23,231 nt of DNA from Pseudomonadota bacterium (GCA_023426505.1 JAFAAP010000018.1:1-23231); one strand, 5' to 3'; numbered from the stretch's first letter, positions 1 through 7,195 are shown. The notes: a model not told the origin generated them from the sequence alone. Program-made: numbers and translations.

Positions 1-982
1 ACATGTAGTCGTGCACCTTGATGGCGCCCGACTTGATGTCGGCGGCGGCCTTGTCGGCGGCGGCCTTCATGTCGGCGGTGACGAGCGACTTGTTGTTGTC
101 GTCGAGCGCCCAGGCCACGCCGTCCTCGGCGAGGCCGAGCACGGAGACGCCGGCCTTGAAGGTGCCCTTCTTGGCCTGGTCGAAGGCGTTGTAGGTGGCC
201 ACGTCCACGCGCTTGACCATCGAGGTCAGCACCTTGCCGGGATGCAGGTTGTTCTGGTTGGAGTCGACGCCGATCCCGAGCTTGCCGGCGTCGGCCGCCG
301 CGCGCAGGACGCCTACGCCCGTGCCGCCGGCCGCGTGGTAGATCACGTCGGCGCCGCGGTCGATCTGGCTCTTGGCGAGCTCGCCGCCCTTCACCGGATC
401 GTTCCAGGCAGCGCCCGTGGTGCCGGTCATGTTCTGGAACACCTCAGCGTCCTTCTTGGCGTACTTCACGCCCTGGACGTAGCCGCAGGCGAACTTGCGG
501 ATGAGCGGGATGTCCATGCCGCCGACGAAGCCAACCTTGCCGGTCTTCGAGGCCTGAGCCGCCAGCAGGCCGACCAGGAACGAGCCCTCGTGCTCCTTGA
601 ACACGATGGACTGCACGTTCGGCTTCTCGACCACCGCGTCAATGATGGCGAACTGGGTCTTCGGGAACTCGTCGGCCACCTTCTTCAGGGCCGATTCCTG
701 GCTGAAGCCGACCGCCACGATCGGCGAGAAGCCGTCGCGGGCGAAGCGGCGCAGGGCCTGCTCGCGCTGCGCGTCGTTCTGCGGCTCGAAGTCACGGTAA
801 TCGGTCCCGGTGTCCTTCTTGTACTTCTCGGCGCCCGTGTGGACGCCCTCGTTGAAGGACTTGTCGAACTTTCCGCCCAGATCGTAGACGACGGCGGGCT
901 TGAACGCGGCCTGCTGCGCAAAGGCTGCCGTAGCGGAAAAGGCAAGACCTGCGAGTGCGAGACCGAACTTGGTGACTGTCAT
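1..982 (-). CDS. BMP-family ABC transporter substrate-binding protein (3' end outside window)
   Basis: Translated from 982 leftwards, the gene is open for 327 codons and runs off the window. Residues 1-22 form a Sec signal peptide (short basic start, Ala/Leu-rich core, cleavage after AFA) with no lipobox Cys, so the mature protein should be free in the periplasm. The mature part opens with VVYDLGGKFDKSFNEG and later has a GGMDIPLIRKFACGY segment, both typical of the BMP/PnrA family, which binds purine nucleosides or related solutes for ABC import. The visible length is close to complete for the family (about 330-360 residues). Partner permease and ATPase genes are not in view and may lie beyond the left edge. 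The 154-bp gap to the divergent moeB gene holds a perfect TTGACA on the minus strand (1073-1068), but I find no convincing -10. Substrate specificity is inference. Confidence 0.9.
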   Translation of the reverse strand, partial: MTVTKFGLALAGLAFSATAAFAQQAAFKPAVVYDLGGKFDKSFNEGVHTGAEKYKKDTGTDYRDFEPQNDAQREQALRRFARDGFSPIVAVGFSQESALKKVADEFPKTQFAIIDAVVEKPNVQSIVFKEHEGSFLVGLLAAQASKTGKVGFVGGMDIPLIRKFACGYVQGVKYAKKDAEVFQNMTGTTGAAWNDPVKGGELAKSQIDRGADVIYHAAGGTGVGVLRAAADAGKLGIGVDSNQNNLHPGKVLTSMVKRVDVATYNAFDQAKKGTFKAGVSVLGLAEDGVAWALDDNNKSLVTADMKAAADKAAADIKSGAIKVHDYM

Positions 983-1136
983 CGGCAAAGTTCCCTGTTT
1001 GGCGCGGGCTTTGTTACCCGGTTGCGCTCAGACGATGGCACGGGATGGGCCACGACGCCAAGCGCCCTGTCAAGCCGATCGCGCCATTTCCACCCAGAAT
1101 GGTTGATAGCGTGGAGCATGTCGATAAGGTCGGAAC

Positions 1137-1961
1137 ATGACCCTGAGCTCCGACGAGATCGACCGCTACGCCCGCCACCTGGTTCTCCGTGATATCGGAG
1201 GGCCGGGACAGCTCAAACTCAAGGCGGCTCGCGTACTCGTGATCGGCGCCGGCGGGCTCGGCGCGCCGCTCATCCAGTACCTCGCCGCGGCCGGGATCGG
1301 CACCATCGGCATCGTGGACGACGACGCGGTCTCCCTGTCGAACCTGCAGCGGCAGGTAATCCACGGAGTCGACGACTTGGGCCGCCCGAAGACGGACAGC
1401 GCCGCCGATGCGGTGCGGCGGCTCAACCCGCATGTGACGGTCGAGCCCCATGCCCTGCGGATCACCGTCGGGAACGCCCGGGAGCTGGTTCGCGCCTACG
1501 ACCTCGTGGCGGACGGATCGGACAACTTCGACACCCGCTATGCGGTCTCGGACGCCTGCTTCTTCGAAAGGAAGCCCCTGGTCACGGCGGCCCTCGGCCA
1601 GTTCGACGGCTCCCTCACGACGATCCGGGCGCACGAGACCGGAGCAGACGGACGGCCGAACCCGACCTATCGGTGCCTTTTCCCCTCCCCGCCCCCGCCC
1701 GGCGCCATCCCGACCTGCGCGGAGGCCGGCGTCCTGGGGGCGCTCGCGGGCGTCATGGGCAGCCTGATGGCCATGGAGGTGGTGCGGGAGATCGTCCGCT
1801 TCGGCGAGAGCCTCGTCGGCCGGCTTCTGATGGTGGATGCCCGCGCGATGCGCTTCGACACGGTGCGTTACGGGTGGGACGAGGGCAATCCGCTGAGCGG
1901 CACTCTACCAGCGTCGTCCCGGACGCGGCATAACCGCGATCCGGGACCGTGGGACGAGTAA
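1137..1961 (+). CDS. moeB: MoeB/ThiF-family adenylyltransferase (E1-like), short form
   Basis: The 274-residue protein belongs to the ThiF/MoeB/HesA family, which adenylates the C-terminal glycine of a ubiquitin-like sulfur carrier such as MoaD or ThiS. The nucleotide-binding loop GAGGLG is at 37-42, SNLQRQ at 68-73, DGSDNFDTRY at 126-135, and the E1-type cysteine is C194 in TCAEAGVLG. There is no C-terminal rhodanese domain. Of the four zinc-binding cysteines of E. coli MoeB only one (C180, in TYRC) remains, and the C-terminal CxxC is absent. Residues 260-274 are encoded inside a palindromic repeat, so the conserved protein probably ends near NPLSG (about 249-253). ATG 1137 starts in the usual ERYARH-type N-terminus (here DRYARH). 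The gene converges with pheT. MoeB is the best name, but a ThiF role in thiamine synthesis cannot be excluded without context. Confidence 0.87.
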   Translation: MTLSSDEIDRYARHLVLRDIGGPGQLKLKAARVLVIGAGGLGAPLIQYLAAAGIGTIGIVDDDAVSLSNLQRQVIHGVDDLGRPKTDSAADAVRRLNPHVTVEPHALRITVGNARELVRAYDLVADGSDNFDTRYAVSDACFFERKPLVTAALGQFDGSLTTIRAHETGADGRPNPTYRCLFPSPPPPGAIPTCAEAGVLGALAGVMGSLMAMEVVREIVRFGESLVGRLLMVDARAMRFDTVRYGWDEGNPLSGTLPASSRTRHNRDPGPWDE

Positions 1962-2014
1962 AGTGCCCTATTCTGAAGGCGATCCCGGGTTCCGCTGCGC
2001 GGCCCCGGAATGAC
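1913..2014. repeat. REP-like palindromic repeat between moeB and pheT
   Basis: The stretch begins GTCGTCCCGGACGCGG and ends GGCCCCGGAATGAC. Read on the opposite strand the end becomes GTCATTCCGGGGCCGCGC, so the two ends are imperfect inverted copies about 100 bp apart. Within the left half, GTCCCGGACGCGG (1916-1928) pairs with CCGCGATCCGGGAC (1935-1948) in a strong hairpin. From memory this form, CCGGGA-rich arms flanked by GTC..GAC, resembles intergenic repeats common in Hyphomicrobiales genomes; I could not check copy number. It contains the moeB stop codon and ends 9 bases before the pheT stop, so it could act as a bidirectional transcript end. Confidence 0.65.
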
Positions 2015-2023
2015 TGTGAGGGC

Positions 2024-4447
2024 TCACCCGCGCAGCACCGCGCCAGTCTTCTTCGACACCTCGCCGACGATCTTGGCCGAGACGGCTTCGATCTCGGTGT
2101 CGGTCAGGGTCTTCTCGGTCGGCTGGAGCGTGACGGCGATCGCGACGGACTTCTTGTCCGGGTCGATGCCGGTGCCCTCATAGACGTCGAACACGTCGAC
2201 CCCGACGACGAGCTGACGCTCGGCCGCTTGCGCCGCCTTGACGATGTCGCCGGCCGCCACCTGGCGCCCCACCACGAAGGCGAAGTCGCGGGTGATGGGC
2301 TGGAAGTCGGACAGCGCCAGCTTCGGCTTCATCTTGGTGGGCTTCGCCTTCGGGGGCGGAAGCGCGTCGAGGTTCAGCTCGAACGCCACGAGCGGCCCCT
2401 TGAGGTCGAGGGCCTTCAGCACCTTCGGGTGGATCTCGCCGAACGCCCCGACCACGTTCTTCGGGCCGAACTGCAGGGTGGCCGAGCGGCCCGGATGGAA
2501 CCAGGCCGGCCCGCCGGGCACGACCTGGAGGCCGCCGGCCGGGATGCCGAGGGTTCCGAGAAGCGCCATGACGTCCGCCTTGGCGTCAAAGGCGTCAACG
2601 GTCTCACCGCCGCCGTCCCAGTGCCGTCCGACCCCCTCGGCCCGCGCCATGCCGCGGCGCACGGCCGCCGCCTTGATGCTCTGGCCCTCGGGCTCGTCCG
2701 ACGCGAAGGTCTGGCCGACCTCGAACAGGGCCACGTCGCCGAAGCCGCGGTCGGCATTGCGCTGCGCGGCCTTGAGCAGGCCCGGCAACAGGCTCGGACG
2801 CATGTCGGAGAGGTCCGACGCGATCGGGTTGGCGAGCGCCAGGCGCGCGTCGCCGCCGCCGAACAGCTCCGCCTCGCTTTTCGCGATAAAGGACCAGGTC
2901 ACGGCCTCGACCAGCCCGCGCACGGCCAGCGAGCGCCGGGCGAGCCGGGTGCGCTTCTGGATCAGGGTCAGGATCGGCTTGGCGACCGTCGCCTCGATGC
3001 GCGGCAGGGGCTGCGGCTCGATGCGGTCGACGCCGGCGATGCGGATGACCTCCTCGACGAGGTCCGCCTTGCCGTCGATGTCGGGGCGCCAGGACGGCGC
3101 CGTGACGCTGACTCGCTCGCCGGAGCCCTCGACCTCGAACCCAAGCTTCCTGAGGATCGCTTCGGATTCGGCGGGCTTCACGTCGAGGCCCGACAGGCGC
3201 GGAACCTCGGACCAGGGGAACTCCACCACGAGCCGGTTGTCCGGAACCTTGCCGGCGACCACGGCCTCGCTCGGCTCGCCGCCGCACAGATCGATGACGA
3301 GCTTGGTCGCGAAATCGAGCCCCGGCACCGTGAAGGCCGGGTCGACGCCGCGCTCGAAGCGGTAGCGCGCGTCGGTGATGATCCCTAAGCGGCGGCCCGA
3401 CTGCGCGATGTTGAGCGGGTCCCAGAGGGCCGACTCGATCAGCACGTCGGTCGTTCCCTCGTCGCAGCCCGAATGCTCGCCGCCCATGATGCCGGCGATG
3501 GACTCGACGCCGCTCTCGTCGGCGATCACCACGTTGCCCGGGTCGAGCTTGTAGGTGCGCCCGTCGAGAGCCAGCACCTCCTCGCCGTCCCTGGCGCGGC
3601 GGACGGTGAGGTTGCCCTTCACCTTCGCGGCGTCGAAGACGTGGAGCGGACGGCCCCGGTCGAAGGTCATGTAGTTGGTGATGTCGACGAGGGCGTTGAT
3701 GGGGCGCAGACCGATGGAGAGCAGGCGGCGCTGCATCCACTCCGGCGACGGGCCGTTCTTCACGCCGCGCACGAGGCGCAGCGCGAAGGCCGGGCAGAGC
3801 TTCTCGTCGCCCGGCGCGAAATCGAGCGTCACCGAGACCGGGCATGCGCCCTTGCCCGCGACGGACGGCACCGCGTCGCCCTTGAGCGTTCCGAGGCCGG
3901 CCGCCGCGAGATCGCGGGCGATGCCGTGGATCGACGTGCAGTCGGGGCGGTTCGGCGTGAGGTTGATCTCGATCACCGGGTCGTCGAGGCCCTCATAGGC
4001 CGCGTAAGGAACGCCTACCGGCGCATCGGCCGGAAGGTCGATGATGCCGTCATGATCGTCCGAGATCTCGAGCTCCGCCGCCGAGCACAGCATGCCGGCG
4101 CTCTCGACGCCGCGGATGGTGCCGACGCCCAACGTGATGTTCTTGCCCGGTATGTAGGTGCCGGGAGGCGCGAAGACGCTCTTCATGCCGGTGCGGGCGT
4201 TCGGCGCGCCGCAGACGACCTGGATGGGCGCGCCCTCGCCCGTATCGACCATGCAGACGCGCAGGCGATCGGCGTTCGGGTGCTGCTCGGCGGAGATCAC
4301 GTAGGCGACCTTGTAGGGCGCCAGCGTCTTCGCCTTGTCCTCCACGCCCTCGACCTCGAGGCCGATGCGGGTCAGCGTCTCGACGATCTCGTCGAGGGAC
4401 GCGGTGGTCTCCAGGTGATCCTTGAGCCAGGAGAGGGTGAATTTCAT
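2024..4447 (-). CDS. pheT: Phenylalanyl-tRNA synthetase beta subunit
   Basis: The 807-residue protein has the full bacterial PheT layout: an N-terminal lead-in (MKFTLSWLKDHLET), an OB-fold tRNA-binding domain at about 40-150 (VISAEQHPNADRLRVC), the B3/B4 editing region, a B5 domain in the middle, the catalytic-like core, and a C-terminal FDX-ACB anticodon-binding domain over roughly the last 95 residues (SDFQPITRDFAFVV). With PheS it forms the alpha2-beta2 enzyme that charges tRNA-Phe; the beta subunit hydrolyses mischarged Tyr-tRNA. Its ATG lies 13 bases after the pheS stop, behind a GAGGAG ribosome-binding site, so the two are translated from one message. A long open frame on the opposite strand is a shadow of GC-biased codons. 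Confidence 0.98.
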   Translation of the reverse strand: MKFTLSWLKDHLETTASLDEIVETLTRIGLEVEGVEDKAKTLAPYKVAYVISAEQHPNADRLRVCMVDTGEGAPIQVVCGAPNARTGMKSVFAPPGTYIPGKNITLGVGTIRGVESAGMLCSAAELEISDDHDGIIDLPADAPVGVPYAAYEGLDDPVIEINLTPNRPDCTSIHGIARDLAAAGLGTLKGDAVPSVAGKGACPVSVTLDFAPGDEKLCPAFALRLVRGVKNGPSPEWMQRRLLSIGLRPINALVDITNYMTFDRGRPLHVFDAAKVKGNLTVRRARDGEEVLALDGRTYKLDPGNVVIADESGVESIAGIMGGEHSGCDEGTTDVLIESALWDPLNIAQSGRRLGIITDARYRFERGVDPAFTVPGLDFATKLVIDLCGGEPSEAVVAGKVPDNRLVVEFPWSEVPRLSGLDVKPAESEAILRKLGFEVEGSGERVSVTAPSWRPDIDGKADLVEEVIRIAGVDRIEPQPLPRIEATVAKPILTLIQKRTRLARRSLAVRGLVEAVTWSFIAKSEAELFGGGDARLALANPIASDLSDMRPSLLPGLLKAAQRNADRGFGDVALFEVGQTFASDEPEGQSIKAAAVRRGMARAEGVGRHWDGGGETVDAFDAKADVMALLGTLGIPAGGLQVVPGGPAWFHPGRSATLQFGPKNVVGAFGEIHPKVLKALDLKGPLVAFELNLDALPPPKAKPTKMKPKLALSDFQPITRDFAFVVGRQVAAGDIVKAAQAAERQLVVGVDVFDVYEGTGIDPDKKSVAIAVTLQPTEKTLTDTEIEAVSAKIVGEVSKKTGAVLRG

Positions 4448-4460
4448 GATTGCTCTCCTC

Positions 4461-5543
4461 TTACGCCGTCAGGCCGCCGACGAGGCTGGGAATGTCGAGC
4501 GGGCGGAAGCCGTAATGGTTCAGCCAGCGCACATCGGCCTCGAAGAAGGGACGCAGATCCGGCATGCCGTATTTGAGCATGGCGATGCGGTCGATCCCCA
4601 TACCCCAGGCGAAGCCCTGGTACTCATCGGGGTCGAGGCCGCAGTTCCTCAGAACGTTCGGGTGGACCATGCCGCAGCCGAGGATCTCGAGCCAGTCCGT
4701 GCCTTCGCCGAAGCGGATCTCGCCGCCTTTCCGCGAGCACTGAATGTCGACCTCCGCGGACGGCTCCGTGAAGGGGAAGAAGGATGGGCGGAACCTCATC
4801 TTCACCTGGTCGACCTCGAAGAAGGCCTTGCAGAACTCCTCCAGGATCCACTTCAGGTGCGCAATGTTCGCCTGTTTGTCGATGACGAGGCCCTCGACCT
4901 GATGGAACATCGGCGTGTGGGTCTGGTCCGAGTCGTGACGATAGGTGCGGCCCGGGATGATCACGCGGATCGGCGGCGCCTTCGAGGTCATCGTGCGGAT
5001 CTGCACCGGCGAGGTGTGCGTGCGCAGCACCTTGCGCGCGCCCTTCTCGTCGGGAGCGAGGAAGAAGGTGTCGTGCATCTCGCGGGCCGGATGGCCCTCG
5101 GGGAAGTTCAGGGCCGTGAAGTTGAGGTAGTCGGTCTCGATGTCCGGCCCCTCGGCCACGGAGAAGCCCATGTCGGCGAAGATCGCCGTGAGCTCCTCGA
5201 TCACCTGGCTGATCGGGTGGATGCGCCCGCGGGTCTCCGGCGCCTCCGGGACGGGAAGCGTCACGTCGATGCGCTCGGCGGAAAGCCGCGCCTCGAGAGC
5301 GGCCTCGGCGAGCGTCTCCTTGCGGGCCGCGATGGCGCCCTGCACCTTGTCGCGCAGGCCGTTGATGAGCGGGCCGCGCTCCTTGCGCTCCTCCGGCGTC
5401 ATGGCGCCGAGGGTCTTGAGCAGTTCGGAGACGGAGCCCTTCTTGCCGAGCGCCGACACGCGCACGGTTTCGAGAGCCGCTTCGTCGCCGGCGGCTTCGA
5501 CCTGGATCAGCAGGTCACGTTCGAGTTGGTTGAGGTCAGTCAT
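4461..5543 (-). CDS. pheS: Phenylalanyl-tRNA synthetase alpha subunit
   Basis: The 360-residue protein is the catalytic subunit of PheRS. The N-terminal roughly 90 residues are the helical coiled-coil arm (Phe_tRNA-synt_N). The class II core follows, with RTHTSPVQIRTM, RTYRHDSDQTHTP, FHQVEGLVID and, near the end, motif 3 in GFAWGMGIDRIAMLKYG. I chose ATG 5543 (MTDLNQLER) because AAGGGA precedes it at good spacing and family members start here; an in-frame ATG at 5621 would add 26 residues unlike the family. The gene sits 177 bases after rplT in the usual order. That gap has a TTGACG on the coding strand but no matching -10, and its only short leader frame has no Phe codons, so E. coli-style pheM attenuation is not supported. 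Confidence 0.97.
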   Translation of the reverse strand: MTDLNQLERDLLIQVEAAGDEAALETVRVSALGKKGSVSELLKTLGAMTPEERKERGPLINGLRDKVQGAIAARKETLAEAALEARLSAERIDVTLPVPEAPETRGRIHPISQVIEELTAIFADMGFSVAEGPDIETDYLNFTALNFPEGHPAREMHDTFFLAPDEKGARKVLRTHTSPVQIRTMTSKAPPIRVIIPGRTYRHDSDQTHTPMFHQVEGLVIDKQANIAHLKWILEEFCKAFFEVDQVKMRFRPSFFPFTEPSAEVDIQCSRKGGEIRFGEGTDWLEILGCGMVHPNVLRNCGLDPDEYQGFAWGMGIDRIAMLKYGMPDLRPFFEADVRWLNHYGFRPLDIPSLVGGLTA

Positions 5544-5679
5544 CGGTCCCTTGCCAGATGCAAGCGCTTGAGTGAGGCGCGGCGCGGGAACCGTCAAGTC
5601 TTCCGAGCCGCGGAGTGGCAACCGACAGCCTGTTAAGCCGTCAGCGCGGATGGTCTCGGAGAAGGGGGCATAAGGCGGC

Positions 5680-5699
5680 GCGGCTGAACGATCAGCCGC
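5680..5699 (-). other. Perfect hairpin in the rplT-pheS gap
   Basis: GCGGCTGA and TCAGCCGC form an 8-bp perfect stem with a 4-base loop, starting 21 bases after the rplT stop. No T-run follows on either strand, so it is not a standard intrinsic terminator. It may protect the 3' end of the rpmI-rplT message, be a processing site, or be a weak pause before pheS. Confidence 0.5.
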
Positions 5700-5720
5700 A
5701 CCGGAAGCTTAGTCTGTCCT

Positions 5721-6089
5721 TTAGGCGGCCTGCTGCGGCAGGGAAGCCTTGGCGCGCTCCACGTAAGCGGCGAAAGCAGCCGGCTCATGGATGGCCATTT
5801 CGGACAGGACCTTGCGATCGACCTCGATCCCAGCCTTGCCGAGACCGTCGATAAATCGGGAATAGGTCAGGCCGTGCAGGCGGACGGCAGCGTTGAGACG
5901 CTGGATCCACAGAGCGCGGAAGGCGCGCTTCTTGTTCTTACGGTCGCGATAAGCATACTGCATGCTCTTCTCGACCGCCTGCTTGGCGATGCGGATGGTG
6001 TTCTTGCGGCGGCCGTAGAAACCCTTGGCGGCCTTCAGAACCTTCTTGTGCTTGGCGTGGGCGGTAACGCCCCGTTTGACGCGGGCCAT
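5721..6089 (-). CDS. rplT: 50S ribosomal protein L20
   Basis: The 122-residue, highly basic protein starts MARVKRGVTAHAKHKKVLKAA and has the L20 blocks GFYGRRKNTIRIAKQAV, RDRKNKKRAFRALWIQRLNAA and LTYSRFIDGL. L20 binds 23S rRNA early in large-subunit assembly, and in E. coli and Bacillus it also represses its own operon by binding a leader RNA. The length fits (usually 117-122). AAGGAG lies 8 bases before the ATG, and the gap to rpmI is 41 bases, so rpmI and rplT are co-transcribed. Confidence 0.98.
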   Translation of the reverse strand: MARVKRGVTAHAKHKKVLKAAKGFYGRRKNTIRIAKQAVEKSMQYAYRDRKNKKRAFRALWIQRLNAAVRLHGLTYSRFIDGLGKAGIEVDRKVLSEMAIHEPAAFAAYVERAKASLPQQAA

Positions 6090-6130
6090 TTAAAAAACTC
6101 CTTCAAAATCTCGGGATGTAAGAGACCGCC

Positions 6131-6331
6131 TTAGCCGTTCGGCAGGAAGTACTTCTTCACGTTGTACGCGTCGCCCTCGAACATGGTCGTGGTGCCGCGC
6201 AGGTTGCGGATCTGCTTGTTGGTCCGCTTGATCATCCCGTGGCGCTTGCCGGACTGGGCGTAAACAACCTTGCCGGTGCCAGTGATCTTGAAGCGCTTTT
6301 TCGCGCCCGACTTCGTCTTCAGCTTGGGCAT
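6131..6331 (-). CDS. rpmI: 50S ribosomal protein L35
   Basis: The 66-residue basic protein (MPKLKTKSGAKKRFKITGTG, later GKRHGMIKR and a C-terminal VKKYFLPNG) is a full-length L35, a small protein of the 50S subunit. Its ATG follows AAGGAG at 7 bases. It is the first ribosomal-protein gene of the rpmI-rplT pair. The 200-base gap from infC holds a candidate promoter (6482-6454) and a two-tier hairpin that ends just before the ribosome-binding site (6381-6349). Separate and autoregulated expression of the ribosomal-protein pair is therefore plausible. Confidence 0.98.
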   Translation of the reverse strand: MPKLKTKSGAKKRFKITGTGKVVYAQSGKRHGMIKRTNKQIRNLRGTTTMFEGDAYNVKKYFLPNG

Positions 6332-6348
6332 TTTGCTCTCCTTGGGTC

Positions 6349-6381
6349 AGGCCTCAGGGCGGCGAAACCGCCTTTTGGCCT
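6349..6381 (-). promoter_or_regulatory. Two-tier leader hairpin just upstream of rpmI
   Basis: On the coding strand AGGCC (6381-6377) pairs with GGCCT (6353-6349). Inside it, separated by AAAA and CTGA, GGCGG pairs with CCGCC around a short TTTCG loop. The structure ends about 7 bases before the rpmI AAGGAG. Two short helices separated by internal unpaired bases broadly resemble L20-binding leader sites, which mimic 23S rRNA, but I cannot match a specific consensus. No T-run follows, so it is not a terminator. Confidence 0.5.
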
Positions 6382-6453
6382 TTTCATTGCTGCATGAGCA
6401 AAACAAACCGCCACGGCAGCCCTTAATCAGCCGGGCGGTTCGATGAAGGGCGG

Positions 6454-6482
6454 CTTATGGCAGAAGGCCGCCCGAAAATCAA
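6454..6482 (-). promoter_or_regulatory. Candidate sigma-70 promoter for rpmI-rplT
   Basis: TTGATT (6482-6477) and CATAAG (6459-6454) are separated by exactly 17 bases on the minus strand, inside the infC-rpmI gap. The -35 matches 4 of 6 consensus bases and the -10 is fair for an alphaproteobacterium. Transcription would start about 115 bases before the rpmI ATG, so the leader hairpin would be in the transcript. Confidence 0.45.
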
Positions 6483-6490
6483 TGGCCGCC

Positions 6491-6529
6491 GGTTGCCCGA
6501 CGGCCAAGAATTTCGCCTTGCCGGCAACC
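6491..6529 (-). other. Stem-loop immediately after infC
   Basis: GGTTGCC (6529-6523), two bases after the infC stop codon, pairs with GGCAACC (6497-6491). An inner CAAG/CTTG helix lies within the loop. The sequence downstream has only a short TTTT after 16 bases, so it is at best a partial terminator. It may reduce readthrough from infC into rpmI or protect the infC 3' end. Confidence 0.45.
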
Positions 6530-6531
6530 TT

Positions 6532-7074
6532 TTAGCGCGGCGCCAGGACCATGACGACCTGACGACCCTCGAAGTTCGGCTCCTGCTCGACCTTGGCCAG
6601 ATCGCCCACGTCGGACTTGACCCGGTCCAGGACCTTCAGGCCGAGATCCTGGTGCGCCATCTCGCGGCCGCGGAAGCGCAGGGTGATCTTGACCTTGTTG
6701 CCTTCCTCGAAGAAGCCCTTCATGGCGCGCATCTTGACGTCGTAGTCGTGGTCATCGATGCCTGGACGGAGCTTGACCTCCTTCACCTCGACGGTCTTCT
6801 GCTTCTTGCGCGCCTCGGCGGCCTTCTTCTGCTCCAGGAAGCGGTACTTGCCGTAATCGAGGATCTTGCAGACCGGCGGAGCCGAGTTCGGAGCGATCTC
6901 GACCAGATCCAGCCCTGATTCCTCGGCCAGGCGCAACGCGTCAAGGAAGGGCATCACACCCTTATTCTGGCCGGATTCATCGATCAGCTGCACTTCGCGG
7001 ACGCCGCGAATGTCTCGGTTGGCGCGCGGCCCGTCCTTCTGCGGCACCGGCATAGCTCTCATTGGTCGGCGAAT
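6532..7074 (-). CDS. infC: Translation initiation factor IF-3, predicted AUU start
   Basis: IF-3 binds the 30S subunit, blocks premature joining of the 50S and checks the start codon and initiator tRNA. The C-terminal region is typical: KIMDYGKY-like motif (here KILDYGKYRF), the linker KKAAEARKKQKTVEVKEVKLRP, and an ending FEGRQVVMVLAPR. I place the start at ATT 7074. It gives a 180-residue protein beginning (M)RRPMRAMPVPQKDGPR, which matches the MRRP start of rhizobial IF-3, and it lies 9 bases after AGGAG. The in-frame ATG codons at 7062 and 7053 have no ribosome-binding site at normal spacing, and ATG 7179 adds a Pro-rich extension unlike the family. An AUU start lets IF-3 repress its own translation in E. 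coli. infC is the first gene of infC-rpmI-rplT-pheST. Confidence 0.93.
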   Translation of the reverse strand: MRRPMRAMPVPQKDGPRANRDIRGVREVQLIDESGQNKGVMPFLDALRLAEESGLDLVEIAPNSAPPVCKILDYGKYRFLEQKKAAEARKKQKTVEVKEVKLRPGIDDHDYDVKMRAMKGFFEEGNKVKITLRFRGREMAHQDLGLKVLDRVKSDVGDLAKVEQEPNFEGRQVVMVLAPR

Positions 7075-7088
7075 GGCTCGTATCTCCT
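7072..7088 (-). promoter_or_regulatory. Ribosome-binding site and AUU start codon of infC
   Basis: On the minus strand AGGAG (7088-7084) is followed after 9 bases by ATT (7074-7072), in frame with IF-3. The next in-frame ATG is 12 bases further on, too far from AGGAG for normal use. About 20 bases upstream, GGGGC/GCCCC (7120-7107) can form a small GC hairpin in the leader. Confidence 0.7.
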
Positions 7089-7166
7089 GTTTCAAGGGCT
7101 CAGTCGGGGGCGGCGGCCCCGGAATGGGGTCAGCTGACGGCTCGACTTTTTGCCACGGATAATCTG

Positions 7167-7195
7167 ACATTTCGCGCAAATGCGCGGGAAGTCAA
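7167..7195 (-). promoter_or_regulatory. Weak candidate promoter for infC
   Basis: TTGACT (7195-7190), overlapping the stop codon of the upstream glycosyltransferase gene, is followed after 17 bases by AAATGT (7172-7167). The -35 is good and the -10 poor. A perfect palindrome, CGCGCATTTGCGCG, lies in the spacer and could instead help end the glycosyltransferase transcript or bind a regulator. Confidence 0.35.

Noticed and set aside
1949..3388. 479-codon open frame opposite pheT
   Set aside because: It is antisense to a certain gene, has an Arg/Gly/Leu/Ala/Asp-rich composition and matches no family I recognise. Such frames arise from GC-biased third codon positions.
5544..5720. pheM-like Phe-rich attenuator leader before pheS
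   Set aside because: The only short frame with an ATG in this gap encodes about 12 residues with no Phe, and no terminator with a T-run follows it.
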